The notes under the pieces are model-generated. The model did no database searches. It was not told the origin of the DNA and worked only from the letters and a program-made list of their open reading frames with translations. Both the position numbers and the translations under genes were made by a program. DNA of 64,000 nucleotides from Corbicula japonica (taxonomy: Eukaryota > Mollusca > Bivalvia > Venerida > Cyrenidae): the NCBI GenBank assembly GCA_038501625.1, contig JAZAYU010000015.1:3308991-3372990 (forward strand), read 5' to 3'. Shown here one piece after another: positions 58,002-64,000 of this stretch (within the stretch, counting starts at the first letter, position 1; every line of letters starts with the position of its first letter).

Positions 58002-59469
58002 GTAAGTATACAGGAAACACATTGTGATCTTTGATTCTGAAGACCACACATACCATATTCATTCAAAAAGCCATAGATTCACGAAGGCGGCTTTAATTTT
58101 AAAATTATCTAAAATATTCAAATGTTATTTACAGCGTGAAATGTTTGCATTGTCTAGAATTATTTACTGTCTTAGATTACAAATGAAGATGAACTTAATA
58201 ACCAAAAATAAAAAATTTAGAAGGTCGAATTTGTTCTGAAATAATGCAAACTATGCATGTTTGAGTAAATTTTCAGCAGATTTTGGTTGTTTTCATGTGA
58301 GGCACAGGCGTCGACAATAATTATTTAAACAATTGTATTACTTCATGATAAGTTCATGGTTAAAATTTGGTTTTGGTCGTGTAGTTTGGCCATAGTAAAA
58401 TCCTGTTACATCTGGTCCGAAAACTGCGAAAATGTAGTTTTTGTGTCGCGATGTCGAAAACTTAACGTTGCTATAACTTTGCCGATTTCTTAATATTTCT
58501 TCATTTAAATTTCACATTATGTTGCTTCTGACAACAATGTTATGATGATGCAAATATATTTATGCCAGAGTCACATTTGATGTTGTTATGTCCCTTTTCC
58601 ACCCAATTTTTTTTTTAAAAAATCAGGGTACTGGACTACCCATTAAAGGAGCATGGAAACAAATCAAAGACAAATCTGTAGCAAGTGGCTAACAAAATGA
58701 GATACAATGAGCTTTCCAAATATCTTCCAGTAATCATGATTTCAAACTATCGTAATACCTTAATTTTAATTTATGCATTTGAATTTATGAAAATTTGAGT
58801 TATGCTTCAAAACTAAGAAAATGCGATATATTTGGCCATTATTATACCTTATAACTTGATGCTCTTATAAGCATGCTGTGGTTACACATAATAACTATAT
58901 ACAATATTTTCCTCACGATATTTTTCATACTTGTAAGAACAAAATTGTGACTGGTATATCTTTCATATGACAGTAAAGTCTTGAGTATACACTGTTCAGT
59001 TATCGGTTTTCATACTGCACGTTCATTTCGAAGACTGTAGTTTTAATCTAAAGAACTTAAATTATGAGGAATATCAACGACAAGTCCTTTCCATACCTTC
59101 AAGCAATTAAAAATCTGTGTGTGGTCTGAACTTGGAAAGTGTGTACGAAATTTTCGAGGATTCGCCAAGGTGTCACATTGAACTGTATAACCTCAATGAG
59201 ATGAAGTTGGTAATACGTGTTATTGACTGATGTTGTAAATTTGTATTCAGTGGGTGCCAGTATTCTAAGTCAGCTGTCTCAAATCTTCATGAAACTTGGG
59301 GAAAATATTGATTGGCATAATAGCTCGGCCAAGTTCAATAACTACCCAAATTGCTTTTTACACTTCAGAGTTATGGCTTTTTATTGGTACAAAAATGGCA
59401 GATCCTTCGATGGGTGTGTTTTGTGGCACTTTGGCACTCGAGTTATATAGGGAATCCTCATATTTTCAG
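58002..59469 (+). other. Intron 15
   Basis: No recognisable gene or repeat. Short open frames at 59217-59562 partly overlap exon 16 in another frame and are shadows. Confidence 0.45.
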
Positions 59470-59551
59470 GTTGTGAATGGTCGCAATGGAACACCTGGTC
59501 GACATGCTCGAAGACATGTGAGGCAGGAATTCAATACAGAACAAGAACCAT
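59470..59551 (+). CDS. Exon 16: first half of a TSP1 repeat
   Basis: The acceptor ATTTTCAG precedes 59470 (phase 1) and the donor AT|GTAAGA follows 59551 (phase 2). It encodes (C)CEWSQWNTWSTCSKTCEAG and IQYRTRT. WSQWNTWSTC is a complete WxxWxxW ladder with CSKTC. It splices in phase to exon 17, giving RTRTILGGDSC, as expected for a TSP1 repeat interrupted by an intron. A possible AG at 60000 would add residues leading to an early TAA, so it was not used. Confidence 0.82.
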
Positions 59552-59683
59552 GTAAGACATAAACTCTGTGTAGAAAACAGAAACCCTGTTTTAATTTATT
59601 CACAAAAAGGCGGTCAAGTCTCCCTTTATTTTAATAAAAATCATTCAATGTCATTATATTCTTGAAATCAATAAAGAAATATC

Positions 59684-59800
59684 GGCCCAAGATCATTAAA
59701 CTGAAAATGGAGACCAGTCTCGAATCTCCAGTCCCATTTCAGCCAGTCAGATGCTGGAGGTTTCAGACTGGTCTCCAGATTTAAGTTGATGATCTTTTGC
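59684..59800. repeat. Palindromic hairpin element, copy 10
   Basis: Edges GGCCCAAGATCATTAAACTG and TTAAGTTGATGATCTTTTGC; the left half lacks about 25 bp of the arm. GC changes in GCTGGAGGTTTCAGAC show decay. Confidence 0.8.
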
Positions 59801-60753
59801 ACTGTTCAGCAAGCACACTTCTCCAGTGAATTTGAAGTTCAAAAATATGCATATTTTAAACTATACTGTTTTCGTTCAAAGACGAGATGGACACGAACAA
59901 CAAGTCTAGTTATGAAATAGAAAAAAAGGGAAATTTGAAAAGGCCACCGAACAGTACGTGAAAATATGGCTTTTGTTTGATTGAGTCTGTTTATTTGCAG
60001 GAATGGAAATGGGAATTACTGCTCACGCTGCCTCTCCCTGGTTTAAACGCAGCTCAATATTTATATCACAGGCGTTTGAAGTTTTGAATCCAACTAACGT
60101 CTACATTAAATTCACTTTCTATATACATGTATATGCAATATCGAAGATATTGAAGGTATATCATGCTTTACCAAAAGCGAAAGTAAGCGCCTAATCATAG
60201 AGCAAACTTCAAACGCCTGGGATGTTAACAATTAAAATTCTCATTTGTGTTCCATCCTAAACGACGGCTTGTATATGTCGGTGAACATTGAACATTTAAT
60301 ACGTTGTTTTCATATTAATGGCATTCCATGTTTAACGGCATATGATCAGTTTCAATTTAATGAGAGAAGTTTCAATCAGGTCAAGTCGAGTCATTTTTAT
60401 TGGCATTAAAACTGATTAAACATAATACAAGGTCCATAGGTAATTAGTGTAAATATAGCATTGCATGGTAAATCCTGAAATATCATTGACCCTACTGGTG
60501 AGCGAACCCGTACGGCGACCGCGCCCAGCCATGCAACGCCAATTAATCTACATATCGAGAGCTTACTGGGACTATCCCAAAAACGGTTGATTGGAAAACC
60601 TTGATATACGAAATCAAGCGTTGTTTGAATATTATGACATTGTGTTATTGTTGCATATCGCGAGAGTTAATGTAATATAATTCAATTATTACATATACAT
60701 TTTTCAGTAAGATGATTTTGTTCGCTAAAACTGATTGGTCATTCTTTTTTTAG
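59801..60753 (+). other. Intron 16, 3' part
   Basis: A possible extra exon at 60001-60040 was considered and not used. On the minus strand near 60540-60490, GGGTTCGCTCACC resembles a Pol III B box without a convincing A box. Nothing else seen. Confidence 0.4.
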
Positions 60754-60894
60754 CCTTGGCGGAGATTCTTGTGATCCCACGGACGGATCTGAGACTCGAC
60801 CTTGTCTGGAGCGGGATAAATGCCCCGACTGTATTATTGATGGTGTTGAATATGAGTCAAACGAAGTCATCTCGAACTGTACTTGTGAAATTTG
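60754..60894 (+). CDS. Exon 17: second half of TSP1 and VWC-like start
   Basis: The acceptor TTTTTTAG precedes 60754 (phase 2) and the donor TG|GTAAGA follows 60894 (phase 2). It encodes LGGDSCDPTDGSETRPC and LERDKC, the closing half of the TSP1 begun in exon 16. CPDCIIDGVEYESNEVI and NCTCEI then open a VWC-like module, with its next Cys split over the intron. TSP1 followed directly by VWC is a SCO-spondin-like arrangement. Confidence 0.82.
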
Positions 60895-61442
60895 GTAAGA
60901 CTTTAGTCAGTTCGCAAAATATGTACAGGTATTTTATTTATATAACACTGGTTTCAGGGTATTCTATCATAACAAGGATTGCCAAAAGAAAAAGTGTAAG
61001 AGTTGTGTGCCTTTGGTAAAAAGTTGTCCAGCAGTTCGAATCAAACCTAGGTTTCTTGATGTTAGCGGTTTCTTAATACTTGGTAATCCCTAAATATTTA
61101 GTCTCGTGGCCTGTTCATGATCGGTAAAATATTTAGTAAATGGTAACAATACAATTTTAAACGCAATTTCACTTTTTATGTATGAATGTAGTTTCATACA
61201 CATTATTTTGTTTTATCTCTTGACCTTAGAGTATTTTTATCAATCATGTATCCTCGGATTTCAAACTATGATAATTAATTATTTTAAGTGGTGTATAAAA
61301 ATGCGAAACGCAGACATCTATATCGGAAATATTGAACAACAATATTAAAACTGAGACACATTATATGTAAACGATTAAGTGCCCCAGTAAAATGAATATT
61401 TGCCAACTTTTTCATAGTTTAAAGTGAAATAATATTTTACAG
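60895..61442 (+). other. Intron 17
   Basis: AT-rich. No feature recognised. Confidence 0.45.
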
Positions 61443-61495
61443 TTTCTGTCGTGGCGAAGGTGAAAAAGTATGCCTACCAAAAGAGGACGAAAACG
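61443..61495 (+). CDS. Exon 18: VWC-like end
   Basis: A 53-bp micro-exon between acceptor ATTTTACAG and donor G|GTATGT, phase 2 in and phase 1 out. Joined to exon 17 it reads CTCEICFCRGEGEKVC, a CxC..CxC...G..VC signature. It then runs LPKEDENG into exon 19. Confidence 0.78.
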
Positions 61496-61899
61496 GTATG
61501 TTTGTTCCTTTAAGATCAAATAATAAGCGTAAAACTCTTGAAAATAAAGGGATCACTTTGAAACAATTATTCCAATCAGTTTGTTCAACGACAATTTCCA
61601 ATACATTTTTGTAGTAAGTATGCTAGGTGTCGTGGCAGTAAGATGCATCTTCATTACTGCTCATGATCAGGCTCTATCAAACCCAGCCTGAAATAGTTTT
61701 ATGGTCGTCGTGTTCAGTGGCTCTCCAAGTTCCTATTTCATCTAGCTTTATATTAAGACATAATAATTCCCGGTCATCATGATTTTCATCCTTTTGTGTT
61801 GTCTGTCATCAATATTAGCAGTTTATTATCTTCTGACTTCCCCTTCATTCTACATTCTTCTGATATCTGATATCTTTTTTTTTACATCATCCTGACCAC

Positions 61900-62290
61900 T
61901 CCGTTTTTATTTTAACATACTTTTAGCAACTTCTTGTAACCGTTATGTAATATCCATATTATTCTAGGCCACTTCAACAAGTTCTTCCCTGTCATCATTG
62001 TTTTACACCCCCTGACTTCCTGTTAACCCTATCTACATCCATTTCTTCCCTGTTATCATTATTCTATCCCCCCCCCCCTTCTGACATCCTTGTTCATACT
62101 TTTCTTCACCCCTTTCTTCCTGGTCATTATTATTCTACACCCCTCTGACTTCCCTGTTAACGCTATTCTACACTCCCTTTCTTCCCCGTCATCATTATTC
62201 TACACCCTTCTTACTTCCCTGTTAACACTATTCTACACTCCATTTCTTTCCCGCCATCATTATTCTCCAATCCTGCTTACTTCATTGTCC
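61900..62290 (+). repeat. Pyrimidine-rich degenerate tandem repeat, about 70-75 bp
   Basis: Units with TTCTTCCCTGTCATCATTAT, TCTACACCC and CTGACTTCCCTGTTAACAC. It lies just 5' of the acceptor of exon 19. Confidence 0.75.
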
Positions 62291-62318
62291 TAATTTTTCA
62301 TAATCTTCTATTTCGCAG

Positions 62319-62486
62319 TCGACGGTGGGCTGTCCGATTGGTCAGAATGGAGCTTGTGTACAAAGAACTGTAAGGGTGGACACCGAACGAGGACAAGGGA
62401 ATGCAATAACCCGCCACCTAGATGTGCTGGTCAAATATGTCCTGGTACAACACTTGCTACAGAACCATGTAATGAGGATGTATCAT
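62319..62486 (+). CDS. Exon 19: TSP1 repeat
   Basis: The acceptor TTTCGCAG precedes 62319 and the donor T|GTAAGT follows 62486; phase 1 in and out. It encodes DGGLSDWSEWSLCTKNCKGG, HRTRTRECNNPPPRC and a tail ending ATEPCNEDVS(C). All six TSP1 cysteines, the WSEW pair and the R.R.R layer are present, so this is the most canonical TSP1 in the window. Confidence 0.92.
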
Positions 62487-62795
62487 GTAAGTAATTACAA
62501 AAAGTCTGCATCAACCCAAGCTCTTCCCTACATTTGAAGATTAAGAAATAAAGTACTGAATCAGTTTCCAGTTTTCAGTTCTGGCAATAGACGTTGAAGC
62601 ATATGCCAACAAGAAAGTTGATTTCGATCATTGTGTATGCACAATAAAACTATTGCTTTCATGGAGAAGGTTGCACCTACATTTAATTTCTCTTATCTTT
62701 GTCTTCTCAGTTACTGTTTATGTATGACCAATTTGATGACTAATGTAAAACACAGTTAAGTATTTAACTATACTAAAGATAGTTTCCTTACTTAT

Positions 62796-62902
62796 GGGTC
62801 CAAGATCATAAAATTAAATCAAGAGACCTGTCTCAGATCTCAAGTATCTGATTGGCTGAAATGGAGACCAGTCTCTAAACTCAGTTTTATGATCTTGGGC
62901 CC
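62796..62902. repeat. Palindromic hairpin element, copy 11 (internal deletion)
   Basis: Edges GGGTCCAAGATCATAAAATT and CAGTTTTATGATCTTGGGCC are intact. The right inner arm is missing, so the left GATTGGCTGAAATGG runs directly into the outer right arm. Confidence 0.85.
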
Positions 62903-63165
62903 TGATCGCCATAATTACTGATAAAACATGTATACTTTTTAATAAGATTGAGTGTTTAAGCACAATTATTACTCGCATATTCTGAGAACAAAGAAACTGT
63001 GTGTGTCTGTATGTAATTATTATATCTTTGGGTCAGTTTGTGATCTCCACCGAAAGCATAATGAATCAATTTCTGACTGGCTGTAAATAAAGTTATCGGG
63101 AAAACCACCCTTTCATAGATACATAGTATGTTCGAATCGTCATCTGATTTCACCATTTCGATAGA

Positions 63166-63254
63166 TCTAAGGTGAAGATTAAATGGAAACTAGTCTCAAA
63201 TCTCAAGTATATGATTTGAGACTGGTTTTCATTCTCAGTTTTATCATCATAGAG
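63166..63254. repeat. Palindromic hairpin element, copy 12 (internal deletion)
   Basis: GGAAACTAGTCTCAAATCTC opposes GATTTGAGACTGGTTTTCAT; the central CTGATTGGCTGAAATGG block is gone. Confidence 0.75.
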
Positions 63255-63346
63255 CCTGAATTCAGAGACTGGGTAAATCTCATCGAGTTACTACGATGTA
63301 CAGCCAACCGTTTCTTTCGAGCTATGCTATGACATTTCGTTTTTAG

Positions 63347-63517
63347 GCTGTGAGGTTGATGACTGGTCTGACTGGGGACCTTGTGATCAGGATTGTGGAC
63401 CAGGAGGATTCAAGAACAGGACTCGAAACTACATTCTATATGCCGACTTCCTCTCTGGATGTAACAGAACTCTCATGGAGATCACGCCATGCACCGACAA
63501 CTTGCCTTGCAATATCA
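63347..63517 (+). CDS. Exon 20: TSP1 repeat; gene continues beyond window
   Basis: The acceptor TTTTTAG precedes 63347 and the donor A|GTAAGC follows 63517; phase 1 in and out. It encodes CEVDDWSDWGPCDQDCGPG, FKNRTRNYIL, a Cys-containing loop and TPCTDNLPC. It fits TSP1 with WSDWGPC..DCG. The phase 1 donor implies at least one further exon beyond 64000. No stop codon of the gene is visible. Confidence 0.9.
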
Positions 63518-63789
63518 GTAAGCATTCATAATTAAAGATAATAAAATAATAAACACTTTTTAACATAATATTTTGTAATACTTCCAAAACATATTTTCCC
63601 TTTACCCAACACATCTGCGCCTTTAAAAATGTTCGCAATTTTGGAAAGAAAAGGGAGTCTAAATAAGAAGGATAATAAAAGTACTATTTTCATGTGTTGG
63701 CCTATTCATGTAAATATATTTATTAATAATACAAACGTTTTCATCTATTTCAATGAAAAAACTTCCTTTGTTGGTGTTCTCGGGTTGGT

Positions 63790-64000
63790 ATTGCTTTCTA
63801 TACATGTGTGTTTGCGTGTCCTCAGTTTGTACATTTGTAATGTGATTTCATTCTTACTATATGTGTTTGTGTGTCCTCAGTTTGTAATGTTATTACATTT
63901 TATGTGTGTTTGTATGAACTCAATTTGTAATGCGAGTTACATTTTGACTGCGTGTCTGTGTGTCCTCAGTTTGTAATGTGAGTACATTCTATGTGTGTTT
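63790..64000 (+). repeat. Degenerate tandem repeat of about 50 bp, continues past the window
   Basis: TGTGTGTCCTCAGTTTGTAA followed by TGTGAGTACATTCTATG recurs about four times in the intron after exon 20. Each copy contains TCCTCAG, which resembles an acceptor but is not followed by coding sequence. Confidence 0.75.

Larger units (their letters stand above)
1..64000 (+). other. Gene span (partial): giant PTS-mucin / discoidin-like / TSP1 modular secreted glycoprotein
   Basis: Twenty plus-strand exons with consensus GT donors and AG acceptors join in compatible phases from 2 to 63517, giving about 15.5 kb of coding sequence (about 5,150 codons). Domain order is PTS, A-B domain, PTS, A-B, short PTS, A'-B', PTS, A-B, PTS, VWC-like, TSP1, TSP1, TIL-VWC-like, TSP1-VWC-like, TSP1, TSP1. 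Thr/Ser/Pro arrays are the sites of dense O-glycosylation in mucins, and Cys-rich TSP1, TIL and VWC modules are typical of secreted SCO-spondin- and mucin-family proteins, so an extracellular or mucus-gel role is inferred. Neither the N-terminus nor the C-terminus lies in the window, so the family name is provisional. Most module joints are phase 1, as expected for shuffled extracellular exons. Confidence 0.85.

Noticed and set aside
60001..60040. Possible exon after TTTGCAG at 60000
   Set aside because: It reads into TAA within 15 codons and spoils the phase. Direct joining of exon 16 to exon 17 gives a complete TSP1.
60490..60545. Minus-strand GGGTTCGCTCACC as a Pol III B box
   Set aside because: No matching A box at tRNA spacing.

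Overview
This is eukaryotic, AT-rich, intron-dense DNA. The repeat content points to a bivalve mollusc: short palindromic elements, an element opening AGCTCACCTGAG, GGTCAAGGTCA-type tandem blocks and many GACGTCA-containing dispersed copies. That assignment is inference from sequence style; no species marker is visible.

Almost the whole window is one plus-strand gene, incomplete at both ends. I place 20 exons between position 1 and 63517, all with GT..AG boundaries and matching reading phases. They encode a secreted mucin-like, SCO-spondin-like modular glycoprotein. The 5' two thirds alternates very long Thr/Ser/Pro (PTS) blocks with a roughly 138-residue domain split over two exons, here called A and B. 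A starts C-x4-GM and B ends LGCF; it looks like a divergent discoidin (F5/8 type C-like) jelly roll. The order is PTS-A-B (exons 1-2), PTS-A-B (3-4), short PTS then a divergent A'-B' (5-7), PTS-A-B (8-9; exon 8 is 7,844 bp), and PTS leading into a VWC-like Cys module (10-11). The 3' third carries TSP1 (12), TSP1 (13), TIL plus VWC-like (14-15), TSP1 plus VWC-like (16-18), TSP1 (19) and TSP1 (20), and continues off the window. No VWD domain, signal peptide, start or stop codon of the gene is inside the window.

The modules arose by duplication of whole exon-intron units. The introns after exons 3 and 8 are homologous, the introns before exons 3, 5 and 10 are homologous, and module joints are phase 1. 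Exon 3 contains one extra nucleotide (near 7228) that breaks the frame; every other phase adds up.

The introns hold a dense load of repeats: at least 12 copies of a palindromic hairpin element, several TIR elements, three tandem-repeat-bearing elements (one or more possibly Helentron-like), a truncated non-LTR reverse transcriptase on the minus strand, two tRNA-like Pol III heads and many minisatellites. The most unusual minisatellite has a 74-bp unit made from the 3' end of exon B plus its splice donor, amplified about 29 times after exon 4 and about 14 times after exon 9. The long minus-strand Val/Glu/Gly-rich open frames opposite the PTS arrays are shadows of the mucin coding sequence.
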